Part shown: positions 10,113 to 19,240 of the stretch, piece after piece | Position numbering within the stretch: position 1 is the first letter of the stretch | Layout of the letters: each line of letters starts with the position of its first letter | DNA from: JANWZL01 sp041640815 | GTDB lineage: Bacteria; Pseudomonadota; Gammaproteobacteria; Burkholderiales; Thiobacillaceae | Direction: 5' to 3' | Length of the DNA stretch: 55,592 nucleotides | NCBI GenBank assembly: GCA_041640815.1 | Contig: JBEPZO010000010.1 | Coordinates: 1-55,592, forward strand | Notes under the pieces: model-generated | Seen by the model: only the letters and a program-made list of their open reading frames with translations | Told to the model about the DNA's origin: nothing | The model's database searches: none | Made by a program: the position numbers and the translations under genes

Positions 10113-11185
10113 GATCGTATGCCCAATTCGGCCTGCAAGGCGTTGAGGAACAAACGGTTCTCCTCTGGGGTACCTACCGTCACCCGCAGGCAGCCGGCGA
10201 GCAGGTCATGGGTGCCATCCAGGTTCTTGACCAGGATGCCGCGTCGCTTGAGCCCCTCGAACACCGCCGTCGCCTGCGCGAGGCGCAGCAAGAGGAAGTT
10301 CGCGACGCTGTCGTACACCTTTATCCCCGCCACTGCCGCCAGCGCCTGCTTCAGGCGCAACCGCTCGGCGACGATAAGTGCGGCCTGCTGCTCGAGCACG
10401 GCCAAGTGCTGCAAGACGAGGCGTGCCGCCTGCTGGGTCAGGACCCCGACATTATAGGGCAGACGCACCTTGTCCAATTCGGCAATCCAAGCGGGCGCCC
10501 CCACCAGGTAACCCAGGCGTAGGCCGGCCAGGCCCAGTTTGGACAGCGTGCGCATCACCAGCAGATTGCTGTAGCGCGGCACGTCGGGCAAGAAGGTCAA
10601 ACCACCCGTGAAGGCGTGATAGGCCTCGTCCACCACCACCAGTCCAGGGGCGGCCTGGATGATGCGCTCGATGACCGCCCGATCGAAGGCATTACCCGTG
10701 GGATTGTTGGGATAGGCCAGGAAGACCAGCGCCGGCTGGTGGATCGCCATGGCCTCAAGCATGGCCGCCTCATCCAGGCTGAAATCGGGCTGCAAGGGTA
10801 CCCCCACATAGCGCATGCCGCAAACTGCTGCGATCAGGCGATACATGACGAAAGAGGGCTCCACCGATAGCAGCACCGCCCCTGGCCTGGCCAAAGCAAG
10901 GGCCAAGACCTGGATGAGCTCGTCGGAGCCGTTGCCGAGCATGAGCTCCAGCTCGGCGGGGATGCCAAAGGCCTGGCGCATGACCGCCTTTAGGCCTTCC
11001 GCGCGCGGATCCGGATAGCGATTGATGGCCGTCTCGGCGAGCACCGCGGCCAGTTCGTGCGCAAGCCCCGAGGGCAGGCGATAGGGATTTTCCATCGCAT
11101 CGAGCTTGATCATCCCCTGCGCGTCGGGCACGTGATAGGCGCGCAAGTCGAGGATCTCAGGACGGATGAGCCGATCGGGTGACAT
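10109..11185 (-). CDS. hisC: Histidinol-phosphate aminotransferase
   Basis: PLP-dependent fold-type I aminotransferase that makes histidinol phosphate from imidazole acetol phosphate. The 358 residues show the family features: LDAMENPY near the N-terminus, GNGSDELI, the PNNPTG loop, DEAYHAF, and the PLP-binding lysine in RTLSKLGLAGLRLGY. It is the first gene of the hisCBHA block, with a 62-bp low-complexity gap after ispG. Transcription could come from the ispG side or from a promoter in or before that gap; none is obvious. Confidence 0.96.
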   Translation of the reverse strand: MSPDRLIRPEILDLRAYHVPDAQGMIKLDAMENPYRLPSGLAHELAAVLAETAINRYPDPRAEGLKAVMRQAFGIPAELELMLGNGSDELIQVLALALARPGAVLLSVEPSFVMYRLIAAVCGMRYVGVPLQPDFSLDEAAMLEAMAIHQPALVFLAYPNNPTGNAFDRAVIERIIQAAPGLVVVDEAYHAFTGGLTFLPDVPRYSNLLVMRTLSKLGLAGLRLGYLVGAPAWIAELDKVRLPYNVGVLTQQAARLVLQHLAVLEQQAALIVAERLRLKQALAAVAGIKVYDSVANFLLLRLAQATAVFEGLKRRGILVKNLDGTHDLLAGCLRVTVGTPEENRLFLNALQAELGIRS

Positions 11186-11292
11186 CTATTCGTGGTGAGG
11201 GGTGAAGGGTAAGGGGTGAGGGGGTATCAGTCTTCTGTCCCCTGGCATCAGTCCTCTACTTTCAGTTCTCTATTCTCTGTCCGCTGCCCTCT
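11186..11292. repeat. Low-complexity degenerate repeat over the ispG tail
   Basis: On the coding (minus) strand the last codons of ispG and the spacer consist of loosely repeated purine-rich 7-8 nt words such as GGACAGAG, AATAGAG, AACTGAAAG, TAGAGGACTGA and GGACAGAAGACTGA. They change into pyrimidine-rich words, CTCACCCCT, TACCCTT, CACCCCTCACC, just before hisC. The first part is translated as the odd IspG C-terminus RGQRTENRELKVED. This looks like slippage-generated simple sequence at the junction where the his block joins ispG. Confidence 0.7.
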
Positions 11293-12510
11293 GGCTCCGT
11301 ACGTGCGTTCGACGTAGTCCTCAACAATGGCCTGGAATTGCTCGGCGATGCGTTCACCCTTGAGGGTCACGGTCTTCTCGCCGTCGACGTAGACGGGCGC
11401 CACAGGGGTTTCCCCCGTGCCGGGGAGGCTAATGCCGACATTGGCGTGGCGGCTCTCGCCTGGGCCGTTGACCACACACCCCATCACGGCCACCTTCATG
11501 TCCTCCACGCCAGGGTAGCGGGTCCGCCAGACGGGCATCTGTGCCTTAAGCCAGGTCTGGATGGACAGGGCTAGCTCCTGGAAATAGGTACTGGTCGTAC
11601 GGCCGCAGCCTGGGCAGGCCGTAACCAGAGGGGTGAAGGCGCGAATACCCATCACCTGCAGGATCTCCTGCGCCACCTGCACTTCCAAGGTGCGGGATTC
11701 GTCCGGCCGAGGCGTAAGCGAGACGCGGATGGTGTCGCCAATACCCTCTTGCAGCAGCACCGCCAGGGCGGCGGTCGAGGCGACGATGCCCTTGGAACCC
11801 ATGCCGGCCTCGGTAAGGCCCAGATGCAGGGGATAATCGCAGCGCGCCGCCAGCTCACGATACACGCGGATGAGCCCCTGCACGTCGGAGAGCTTGCACG
11901 ACAGCACGATGTGGTCAGCGGGCAGGCCCAGTTCCTCGGCGCGGGCGGCGGACTCCAGTGCCGAGGCGATGAGCGCATGCTGCATCACCGCCTCGGCCTC
12001 TAGCGGTTTCGCCGCGCGCGCGTTCTCGTCCATCATGCGCGCCAGCAGCGCCTGATCCAGGCTGCCCCAGTTGACGCCGATGCGCACGGGTTTGTCATAG
12101 CGGCAGGCGATCTCGATCAGCTGGGCGAATTGCTCATCACGCTTGGCGCCCCGACCGACATTACCGGGGTTGATGCGCAGTTTGGCCAGCGCCTGGGCGC
12201 ACTCTGGCACCTGGCTCAACAACTTGTGGCCGTTGAAATGAAAATCGCCGATGAGCGGCACAGTACAGCCTTCGACATCGAGCCGCTCGCGGATGGCGGG
12301 TACGGCGCGGGCAGCCTCTAGGGTATTGACCGTGACGCGCACGAGCTCGGAGCCCGCCTGCCAGAGCGCGCGCACTTGCTGCACCGTCGCGGCCACATCG
12401 GCTGTATCGGTGTTGGTCATCGATTGCACGACGATCGGCGCCCCGCCACCCACCGCGACGTGACCGACCATCACCCGCCGGCTGGGCCTCCTGACGATAG
12501 GCTGGTTCAC
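11248..12510 (-). CDS. ispG: 4-hydroxy-3-methylbut-2-enyl-diphosphate synthase IspG (GcpE)
   Basis: Iron-sulfur enzyme of the MEP isoprenoid pathway, converting MEcPP to HMBPP. The TIM-barrel opens with GGGAPIVVQSMTNTDTADV and the C-terminal Fe-S ligands lie in TACPGCGRTT and VMGCVVNGPGES. The GTG at 12510 is preferred because AGGG sits 8 nt upstream; a TTG at 12531 overlapping the rodZ stop is the alternative. With the GTG start it has 420 residues. The last 14 or so residues (RGQRTENRELKVED) come from low-complexity DNA and are not part of the family fold. Confidence 0.95.
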   Translation of the reverse strand: MNQPIVRRPSRRVMVGHVAVGGGAPIVVQSMTNTDTADVAATVQQVRALWQAGSELVRVTVNTLEAARAVPAIRERLDVEGCTVPLIGDFHFNGHKLLSQVPECAQALAKLRINPGNVGRGAKRDEQFAQLIEIACRYDKPVRIGVNWGSLDQALLARMMDENARAAKPLEAEAVMQHALIASALESAARAEELGLPADHIVLSCKLSDVQGLIRVYRELAARCDYPLHLGLTEAGMGSKGIVASTAALAVLLQEGIGDTIRVSLTPRPDESRTLEVQVAQEILQVMGIRAFTPLVTACPGCGRTTSTYFQELALSIQTWLKAQMPVWRTRYPGVEDMKVAVMGCVVNGPGESRHANVGISLPGTGETPVAPVYVDGEKTVTLKGERIAEQFQAIVEDYVERTYGARGQRTENRELKVED

Positions 12511-12527
12511 CGTTGATACCCTGCCAC

Positions 12528-13424
12528 TCAATCGAGAGTAAGTCGGGCGACTTTCTCGCCGATGTAGGGCTTCAAATCAATGACATGACCGTTGTAGGTC
12601 AAATTGACCTTAGCGGCGTTACCCACCACCAGCCGGAAAGGCGGGGTGCCGGAGACCACCTCGACCGCACCGCCGCGCACGAGCTTGGAAAAGCGCATGC
12701 CCTTGGCGTCGACGACTTGGATCCAAGCGTCCTCGGAGGGTTCGAAACGCATCGATACCGGTGCCCGCGGCTGCGACGGTGGCGGTTGGATAGATGCCTG
12801 CTCGTCGGTGGCGCCACTAGGGCTCATGGTTTGCGGCAGTGCTGGAGAAATTGGTTGGGGCACGGCAGAGGGCATTTCACCACTAGCCAACGATTGCGAT
12901 GGTGTTGTGGCCGATGGGGGTAGCGTCACCTCACTTCCTTCTGCCCCCTGGCTTATCGGTACGTTCTGCTGAACTGGTTCTCGCGCAGCAGTAGTGTGGT
13001 CAGGCGTTGTCTGCGCCGTGACAGTTGTCTGTGGGAGTAATACCTCTTCGCCTTGCTTAAGCCAGCTATAGAGCCCCACCACCCCCGTGACGAACAACAC
13101 CGTGAGCACGATAGGGAGGAGTAGCCAGCGGGCGACTGGCGACCCACCTAGGCGCACACCGGCCGATGGGGCGGTGATGGTCTGGGTCACCGTGTCGACC
13201 GCATCCAGCGACGGCAACAACTCCCCCGGCTCAATGCCAACGATCTTGGCATAGTTGCGCACGAAGCCGCGCACGAACACCGCGTCGGGGAGGTTTGTCC
13301 AGTCTTCTGCCTCCAAAGCCTCGACTTGCCGCGGCGAAAGCTTAAGCCGTTCGGCCACCTCAGCAATAGTCAGACCGCGCGCCTCTCGCGCTGAAGCTAG
13401 GCGCGCGCCAAAGCCAGTAGTCAC
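12528..13424 (-). CDS. rodZ: RodZ-like cell-shape protein
   Basis: Membrane protein linking MreB to the elongasome. The N-terminal Xre-type helix-turn-helix (LASAREARGLTIAEVAERL, then VRGFVRNYAKIVGI) is followed by one membrane segment (ARWLLLPIVLTVLFVTGVVG), a long Pro/Ser/Thr-rich periplasmic linker and a C-terminal DUF4115 beta domain (SEDAWIQVVDAKG, PPFRLVVGNA). The GTG at 13424 is chosen because AAAGGAG overlaps the pilW stop just upstream; this gives 298 residues. A run of upstream in-frame codons lies inside pilW and is unlikely to be used. Confidence 0.92.
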   Translation of the reverse strand: MTTGFGARLASAREARGLTIAEVAERLKLSPRQVEALEAEDWTNLPDAVFVRGFVRNYAKIVGIEPGELLPSLDAVDTVTQTITAPSAGVRLGGSPVARWLLLPIVLTVLFVTGVVGLYSWLKQGEEVLLPQTTVTAQTTPDHTTAAREPVQQNVPISQGAEGSEVTLPPSATTPSQSLASGEMPSAVPQPISPALPQTMSPSGATDEQASIQPPPSQPRAPVSMRFEPSEDAWIQVVDAKGMRFSKLVRGGAVEVVSGTPPFRLVVGNAAKVNLTYNGHVIDLKPYIGEKVARLTLD

Positions 13425-13432
13425 TGCTCCTT

Positions 13433-14218
13433 TCAAGGCCACCCTCTGTAGCGATCGTACTGGCCGCTCGCAAGCCAGTAGGCCTCCTCGCTGTCGGGGA
13501 AGCGCCGCTGCAACTGACTGGCATAGCTCGCCTCGCTTGTCCGGTCGCCGAGCAAGCGCTCCACCCGCACGCCGAGCCACAGGCCACGCGCATCGAGCTG
13601 GGTGATGGCGGCCGCCTGCTTGAGCAGGTTGCGCGCCGACACCAGGCGGCCATCGCGAGCGTAGAGGTCAGCAAGCGCGACCATGGCCTGAGGTTGATTG
13701 GGCAGCCGGCGCAAAGCGCGCTGCAGGTAGTCTTCCGCCGCCTTGAGATCCCCCTTTTGCAAACTGCACAGACCGGCATTGGTCAGGGCACGTTCCGGCG
13801 AGGCGTAGAGGGGATTGGCCAGGGCCAACTCGAACTGCGCCACGGCGGCATCGTAGCGGCCGCGCTGACACAGGAACCAGCCATAGTTGTTGTGCGCCTC
13901 GGAATAATTGCGCTGTAGCGCAATGGCGCGCTTGAAGCTGGCCTCCGCCTTGGCATCCTCGCGCAGCTCGGCATAGACCAAACCCAACACGCTATGGGCA
14001 GGGGCGTAATTAGCATCTGCCTTTAGCGCGGCGTCGATGCTCTCCAGGGCCACCGCGTACTGACCGCGCAGAAAATACTGCGTCGCCAGTTCGGTGTGGA
14101 TGCGGGCGCGCGGGTTTTCGGCCGTGCCGGACGCGGTTTCGGGGCTGAGACTGTCGGTGCGCGTCTGGGCGCAGCCCGCCATGAGCAGACACAAGGCCGC
14201 AGCCAGCCATGACTTCAT
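13433..14218 (-). CDS. pilW: Type IV pilus pilotin PilW/PilF
   Basis: Outer-membrane lipoprotein with TPR repeats that helps the PilQ secretin assemble. The signal peptide MKSWLAAALCLLMAGC has a lipobox with Cys16 as the modified residue. At least five TPR units follow, such as GQYAVALESIDAALKADANY, EDAKAEASFKRAIALQRNY and GRYDAAVAQFELALANPLY. The 261-residue length and the position between rlmN and rodZ match the family. The start overlaps the rlmN stop by 4 nt. Confidence 0.95.
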   Translation of the reverse strand: MKSWLAAALCLLMAGCAQTRTDSLSPETASGTAENPRARIHTELATQYFLRGQYAVALESIDAALKADANYAPAHSVLGLVYAELREDAKAEASFKRAIALQRNYSEAHNNYGWFLCQRGRYDAAVAQFELALANPLYASPERALTNAGLCSLQKGDLKAAEDYLQRALRRLPNQPQAMVALADLYARDGRLVSARNLLKQAAAITQLDARGLWLGVRVERLLGDRTSEASYASQLQRRFPDSEEAYWLASGQYDRYRGWP

Positions 14219-15324
14219 GCGGCGGCCCCCAGATGCAGGCCCTGCATACGGCGCAGGGCACGGCGGGTCCTGTCCTCGACCTCGCCGGCGAGCTGACCAC
14301 AGGCGGCGTCGATCTCGTCACCGCGCGTCTTGCGTATGGTGGCGATGCGGCCAGCGGCCTGCAAATACTCGGCAAACCGCTGCACGGTCTGCAGCGGGGA
14401 ACGCCGGTAAACCGTACCGGGAAACGGGTTGAACGGGATCAGGTTGAACTTGCACGGCACGTCACGCGTCAGCTCGAGCAAGGCACGAGCGTGCTGCAGG
14501 CTATCGTTTACGCCGTCGAGCATGACGTACTCGAAGGTGATGAAATCCCGCGGCGCAGCCGCCACATAGCGCCGGCAGGCGGCCAATAGCTCCCGCAGCG
14601 GGTACTTGCGGTTGATCGGCACCAGTTCGTTGCGCAGATCATCGTCCGGGGCATGCAGGGACACCGCCAGGGCAACGGGCATACGCTCGCGCAGGCGGTC
14701 CATGGCGGGAACGATGCCGGAGGTGGACACCGTCACGCGACGGCGAGACAGCCCATAGGCATGATCGTCGAGCATGACCGAGATCGCCGTGACCACATGC
14801 TCGAAATTGAGCAACGGCTCGCCCATGCCCATCAATACCACATTGGAGATGATGCGCTCGCCCCCCGGCTGTCGTCCCAAGGCCTTGTTCGCCCACCACA
14901 ATTGGCCGAGGATCTCGGCAACGCTCAAATTGCGGTTGAAACCCTGACGGCCGGTGGCGCAAAAGCTGCATTCGAGGGCGCAGCCGACCTGCGTCGAAAC
15001 GCACAGGGTCCCGCGCTCCGGCTCGGGGATGAAGACCGTCTCCACCCGGTTGCCCGGCCCCACCTCGAGCAGGAACTTGCGCGTGCCATCGGCGGCAACC
15101 TGCTCCGCCACCAGCTTGGGCGGTCGGATCTGTGCCACTTGCTTGAGTTTCTCGCGCAGGCCCTTGGCCAGGTCGGTCATCTGGTCGAAATCCTCCGCGC
15201 CGTGCTGATGCAGCCAGCGTAGCACCTGTTTGGCGCGGAAGGGTTTCTCGCCGATGTCCTGAAACCAGGCCGCGAGTCCCTCAAGATCGAAATCGAGCAG
15301 GTTCAACGCGAGTAGATCTCGCAT
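14215..15324 (-). CDS. rlmN: Dual 23S rRNA/tRNA methyltransferase RlmN
   Basis: Radical-SAM enzyme methylating C2 of adenosine 2503 in 23S rRNA and A37 in some tRNAs. The CX3CX2C cluster motif is Cys115, Cys119 and Cys122 (CALECSFCATG). The SAM-binding GMGEPLLN motif, STSGIVPAM, and the C-terminal EVTRDVPCKFNLIPFNPF region with its methylated cysteine neighbourhood are present. Length is 369. The ATG at 15324 overlaps the end of ndk by 22 nt; a TTG at 15306 would overlap by only 4 nt and is an alternative start. Confidence 0.96.
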   Translation of the reverse strand: MRDLLALNLLDFDLEGLAAWFQDIGEKPFRAKQVLRWLHQHGAEDFDQMTDLAKGLREKLKQVAQIRPPKLVAEQVAADGTRKFLLEVGPGNRVETVFIPEPERGTLCVSTQVGCALECSFCATGRQGFNRNLSVAEILGQLWWANKALGRQPGGERIISNVVLMGMGEPLLNFEHVVTAISVMLDDHAYGLSRRRVTVSTSGIVPAMDRLRERMPVALAVSLHAPDDDLRNELVPINRKYPLRELLAACRRYVAAAPRDFITFEYVMLDGVNDSLQHARALLELTRDVPCKFNLIPFNPFPGTVYRRSPLQTVQRFAEYLQAAGRIATIRKTRGDEIDAACGQLAGEVEDRTRRALRRMQGLHLGAAA

Positions 15325-15728
15325 GTAGGGAAGAAGTAGGCGATCTCCACCGCCGCCGTCTCGGGGGAGTCTGAGCCATGCACCGCGTTGGCGTCGATGG
15401 ACTGGGCAAAATCGGCGCGGATGGTGCCAGGGGCGGCCTTCTTGGGGTCGGTGGCCCCCATCAGCTCACGGTTCTTGGCAATGGCGTTTTCGCCCTCCAG
15501 GACCTGAATCATCACTGGCCCCGAGCACATGAATTCGACCAGGTCTTTGAAGAAGGGGCGGTCTTTGTGCACGGCATAGAAGCCCTCGGCCTCGGCACGC
15601 GACAAATGCTTCATCTTGGCAGCCACGATCTTCAGGCCGTTGCTCTCGAAGCGGGAATAGATCTGGCCGATCACGTTCTTGCCGACGGCGTCTGGCTTGA
15701 TGATGGAAAGCGTGCGTTCGATTGCCAC
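15303..15728 (-). CDS. ndk: Nucleoside diphosphate kinase
   Basis: Makes NTPs and dNTPs from diphosphates using a phospho-histidine. The GTG at 15728 with GGAG 8 nt upstream gives the family start AIERTLSIIKPDAV and a standard length of 141 residues; upstream in-frame codons are discarded. The catalytic histidine is in the NAVHGSDSPETA motif and the substrate loop is GATDPKKAAPGTIR. It is the first gene of the backbone cluster, with its promoter presumably in the 450 bp upstream. Confidence 0.97.
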   Translation of the reverse strand: MAIERTLSIIKPDAVGKNVIGQIYSRFESNGLKIVAAKMKHLSRAEAEGFYAVHKDRPFFKDLVEFMCSGPVMIQVLEGENAIAKNRELMGATDPKKAAPGTIRADFAQSIDANAVHGSDSPETAAVEIAYFFPTCEIYSR

Positions 15729-16178
15729 TTGATAGACTCCGTATGGGGTGAATGGGAAGTTGGAAGTAGCGTTGGTAAGCAATCGTAAACCATAGCATGA
15801 ATCGGCGTCTGCTTGAAGGTGGGCAAGGACATGGGGGGTGGCGGTGCGAATGACGCGCCAAGCGGCCGTGCACGCTGTTTTGCAACCTGAATTCGCTGGC
15901 CTTTGCCTTGCCCGCTTTGGTTGGCAGCCGTTGCTACAGCGGCAACGTGTTCACCATGGTCGCTCGTGACCGCGCACCCTGCCCTTGCGAAATACCCCTC
16001 CGGCGGTGATCATGTCGCCCTATCGAAACGCTAGACTCGCTGCAAACGATCCGCATGACCTCATGCCCGCTGTGCTCACCGCGTTGTAGAGCGTGCTTAT
16101 TGAGACAGCGTGTTGTCCTCTGCCTTTTGCAGCGCTGCCTAGCATCGATCGCGCATCCATGTTCAGTAGGAGCATCGT
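15729..16178. other. Intergenic region between ndk and the SPOR gene
   Basis: About 450 bp between divergent genes with no credible coding frame, tRNA or repeat. It must hold promoters for ndk (leftward) and the SPOR gene (rightward). I see AGGAG (16167-16171) 7 nt before the SPOR ATG, but no convincing -35/-10 pair. A stretch at 15745-15775 has the same CACCCC/TTCCCA simple-sequence look as the spacer after ispG. Confidence 0.6.
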
Positions 16179-16904
16179 ATGGCCGAGATACCGAGCGGCG
16201 AAACCGCGGCCCAAACGCTTAAGCGACGCGCCCTTATCCGTTTGGCCATCGCCGGTGCCATCACCCTCTCGGCCCTGTTGGGATTGTGGTGGTTGGATAA
16301 ATCGGGTGTGCCACCAGCTGAGCACAAACCCACCCCACCGAAACCGATTATCACCGCCCCGGACACGACTCCGCCACCAGGGCCAGAGGCTGAACAGCCA
16401 GCCACTGAGGCAACGGTTCCGTCCTCTTCTGAAGCCGTCCCATCCAGTGAGGCCGTACCGCCAAGTTCACCTTCTTCCCCAGAGTCAGAGGATGCCAGCC
16501 AGCGCCCCTTGACACCGCCAGCACCACCTATAGCCCCGCAAATCACTACCTCTACCCCAATCCCGACGACAGCCAAACCGTCGGCAGCCTTGCGGCAAGC
16601 TACACCCAAGTCAAAAGGGAATGCACCGGCCACTCAACCGTTGCTCACTACCCCACTGCCACCGGCATCGCGTACGCCTATCCCAACGATTCGTCTATAT
16701 ATCCTCCAGCTTGGCGTCTTCAACAATCCGGACAACGCCAAACAACTGCTCGAGCGCCTCAAGCGCGAAGGGATCGAGGCCCATAGCGAGACCCGAGTCC
16801 AGGTGGGGCCGTTCTCAAGCCGCGAGGAGGCAGAAAAGGCGCGGCAGGCCTTGGTGCGCCTGGGCATTCAGGCGGTGATCACCCCCCAGGGTGCCACGCG
16901 ATGA
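16179..16904 (+). CDS. SPOR-domain protein, single-pass membrane
   Basis: Cell-envelope protein likely to bind denuded peptidoglycan at the septum. The 241 residues comprise a short basic cytoplasmic part, one membrane segment at about residues 20-39 (IRLAIAGAITLSALLGLWWL), a long Pro/Thr/Ser-rich linker (residues about 45-165) and a C-terminal SPOR domain (LYILQLGVFNNPDNAKQLLE; VQVGPFSSREEAEKARQAL). AGGAG sits 7 nt upstream of the ATG. The 3' end overlaps the convergent tilS by 26 bp. It resembles FtsN/DedD types but cannot be assigned to one. Confidence 0.87.
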   Translation: MAEIPSGETAAQTLKRRALIRLAIAGAITLSALLGLWWLDKSGVPPAEHKPTPPKPIITAPDTTPPPGPEAEQPATEATVPSSSEAVPSSEAVPPSSPSSPESEDASQRPLTPPAPPIAPQITTSTPIPTTAKPSAALRQATPKSKGNAPATQPLLTTPLPPASRTPIPTIRLYILQLGVFNNPDNAKQLLERLKREGIEAHSETRVQVGPFSSREEAEKARQALVRLGIQAVITPQGATR

Positions 16905-18213
16905 GTAGCCCCGGCTCGCCGGCTTTGGCCTGAAAGGCGCAATCCGTGCCGAGATGCCCCACCCAAGCGAGCTGGGAGCCGACATAGAGCATGGGGAGGC
17001 GATCGCGTTCCCACGGTGGGATGCCTTGCTCCTGGCACAACTTCTTCACTTCGCGGCGCGGGCGCTTGCAGTCGGGACGCAAGCGTTCGCCGCCGGCGCG
17101 CTTGCGCACCGTCACCGTCGCGCCCTCGAGGCGCGCCAGACTGACGCCCGCGCCGATGACAGGGTCAAAGGTGATGCGGCCACCGGCGAACGGCAGGCTC
17201 GCCTCGCCCTGCCACAGGGCCTGCTCCGCCGCAGGCGCTGCGGTTGCCGGCGTGCATTGCAGGCGACCGCGCCATCGCCGCAGGCTGACCTGCCCCACCT
17301 TGATCTCACTGCAAGCGTCCGGCCCTGCCAGCAATAGCTGATCGAGCAGGTCTGCCAGACGTGCCTCAGGCCACACACCCGCGCCCTGCTCGCGCAGGTA
17401 CCAGCGCAGCAGGTTCTTGGCGCGCGCGCGTGACAGCTGCGACAAGACCTTGACCTCTAGGCCTGCCGGGCCCACGGCCCGCTCGGCATCTTGCCGTGCC
17501 AGATCTGTCAAAAGCGCGCTGCATTCGGCGAAATGCGCCGCGGCACGGGTGAGATTGTCGCGGTAGGCAGGAAATCGTGCCGCGATTTCCGGCAGCACGC
17601 GCCAGCGGAGATAGTTGCGCGCATAGGCGGCATCCAAGTTGCTCTCGTCTTCGACCCAGGCCAGGGCTTGGTTGCGGGCATAATGCTCGAGGCTGGCACG
17701 CGGCGTTAGCAACAAGGGGCGCAGCAGCCGCACGCGGCTACCTGGCAAGGCGCGCTCGATCGGCATGCCCGCCATGCCCGCCACTCCCGTGCCGCGCAGC
17801 AGGTTCAACAAGATGGTCTCGACTTGATCGTCCTGCTGGTGCGCCAGCACGACGTAGTCCACATCGAGGCCGGCATAGGCGCGGTAGCGCGCTCGGCGGG
17901 CGGCAGCCTCCAGGCTGTCCCCGCCAAGGCGTGCAACATGCACCCGCTCGACCTGCAGCGGCACAGCAAGCCCACGGCAGAGCTCGGCGCAGAAGTCCGC
18001 CCAGCTGTCGGCATGCGGTGAGAGGCCGTGATGGACATGGATGGCGGCCAAGGAATAGCCGAGTTCCGGGCGCAGGCGGTGCAGCAGGTTAAGCAGCACG
18101 ACCGAGTCGAGGCCGCCGGAGAGGCCAACGGCGAGCCGCGTCTTGGGGCCCACGCGGCCGCGTAAGATGTCGCGCACCGCATCGAGTGGCGCGTCAACCG
18201 CTGCTGACGCCAT
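16879..18213 (-). CDS. tilS: tRNA(Ile)-lysidine synthetase TilS
   Basis: ATP-dependent enzyme that adds lysine to C34 of tRNA-Ile(CAU), allowing it to read AUA. The PP-loop SGGLDS is at residues 32-37 and IHVHHGLS and AHQQDDQVETILLNLLRGTG follow; the C-terminal substrate-binding domain is present, and the product has 444 residues. The ATG at 18213 is preferred over an upstream GTG because GGAGGGAG lies 8 nt before it. It follows accA in the usual betaproteobacterial order. Confidence 0.95.
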   Translation of the reverse strand: MASAAVDAPLDAVRDILRGRVGPKTRLAVGLSGGLDSVVLLNLLHRLRPELGYSLAAIHVHHGLSPHADSWADFCAELCRGLAVPLQVERVHVARLGGDSLEAAARRARYRAYAGLDVDYVVLAHQQDDQVETILLNLLRGTGVAGMAGMPIERALPGSRVRLLRPLLLTPRASLEHYARNQALAWVEDESNLDAAYARNYLRWRVLPEIAARFPAYRDNLTRAAAHFAECSALLTDLARQDAERAVGPAGLEVKVLSQLSRARAKNLLRWYLREQGAGVWPEARLADLLDQLLLAGPDACSEIKVGQVSLRRWRGRLQCTPATAAPAAEQALWQGEASLPFAGGRITFDPVIGAGVSLARLEGATVTVRKRAGGERLRPDCKRPRREVKKLCQEQGIPPWERDRLPMLYVGSQLAWVGHLGTDCAFQAKAGEPGLLIAWHPGG

Positions 18214-18271
18214 CGCGTGCGCTCCCTCCCCTGCGGCGCTCGGGCCCACTGCCTAGAGCGGGGTTGAAACA

Positions 18272-19240
18272 CTAACCGCTGCGGGCTTCCTTGAACTTGC
18301 CATAGCTCATCAGGCGGGCATAGCGGTCATTGAGCAAGGCGTTGAGCGGACGCTCGCGCACCTGCTGCAGCGCGTCGAGGAGCGCGGCGCGCAGGTTGGT
18401 CATCATCGCCTCGGGGTCGCGATGCGCGCCGCCCAGCGGCTCGTTCACCACCCGGTCGACGAGCCCGAGCGATTTCAGACGCGCCGCGGTAATTCCTAGC
18501 GATTCAGCCGCCAGCGGCGCCTTGTCGGCGCTCTTCCAGAGGATGGAGGCACAGCCCTCGGGCGAGATGACGGAATAGATGGCATATTGCAGCATCATCA
18601 CCACGTCGCCGACTCCGATCGCCAGCGCCCCGCCAGAGCCCCCTTCGCCGATGACGGTGCAGATGATGGGCGTCTTGAGCTCCGCCATGGCATAGAGGTT
18701 ACGGGCGATCGCTTCGGATTGCCCACGCTCCTCAGCGCCGATGCCGGGATAGGCGCCGGGCGTGTCGATGAAGGTGAGCACGGGCAGCCTGAATTTCTCC
18801 GCCAAGCGCATCAGCCGCAAGGCCTTGCGATAACCCTCCGGCCGAGGCATGCCGAAGTTGCGCAGGATCTTCTCCTTGGTATCGCGACCTTTCTGATGGC
18901 CGATCACCATGACCGGCTCGCCCTCGAAACGGGCGATGCCGCCCACGATGGCCCGGTCGTCGGCATAGGCGCGATCGCCGTGCAATTCCTGGAAGTCGCT
19001 CATCAGGCCATGGATGTAGTCCAGGGTGTAGGGACGCTGCGGATGGCGCGCCACCTGCGCGATCTGCCAAGCCGTGAGTTTGGAATAGATCTCCTTGGTC
19101 AGCGCAAGCCCCTTCTTGCGCAAGCGTTCGATCTCCTCGGAGATGTCTAGCGGTGTGTCGCCCTGGACTTCCGACAACTCCTCGATCTTGGCCTCGAGTT
19201 CGGCAATGGGTTGTTCGAAATCTAGATAGGTGGTCTTCAT
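18272..19240 (-). CDS. accA: Acetyl-CoA carboxylase carboxyltransferase subunit alpha
   Basis: Alpha half of the carboxyltransferase that transfers CO2 from biotin to acetyl-CoA for fatty acid synthesis. The 322 residues contain the crotonase-type core with GHQKGRDTKEKILRNFGMP, FIDTPGAYPGIGAEERGQ, GEGGSGGALAIGVGD and the CASILWKSADKA region, and the N-terminal LDFEQPIAELEAKI. It is complete and typical. The partner accD is not in the window. tilS begins about 58 nt downstream. Confidence 0.97.
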   Translation of the reverse strand: MKTTYLDFEQPIAELEAKIEELSEVQGDTPLDISEEIERLRKKGLALTKEIYSKLTAWQIAQVARHPQRPYTLDYIHGLMSDFQELHGDRAYADDRAIVGGIARFEGEPVMVIGHQKGRDTKEKILRNFGMPRPEGYRKALRLMRLAEKFRLPVLTFIDTPGAYPGIGAEERGQSEAIARNLYAMAELKTPIICTVIGEGGSGGALAIGVGDVVMMLQYAIYSVISPEGCASILWKSADKAPLAAESLGITAARLKSLGLVDRVVNEPLGGAHRDPEAMMTNLRAALLDALQQVRERPLNALLNDRYARLMSYGKFKEARSG

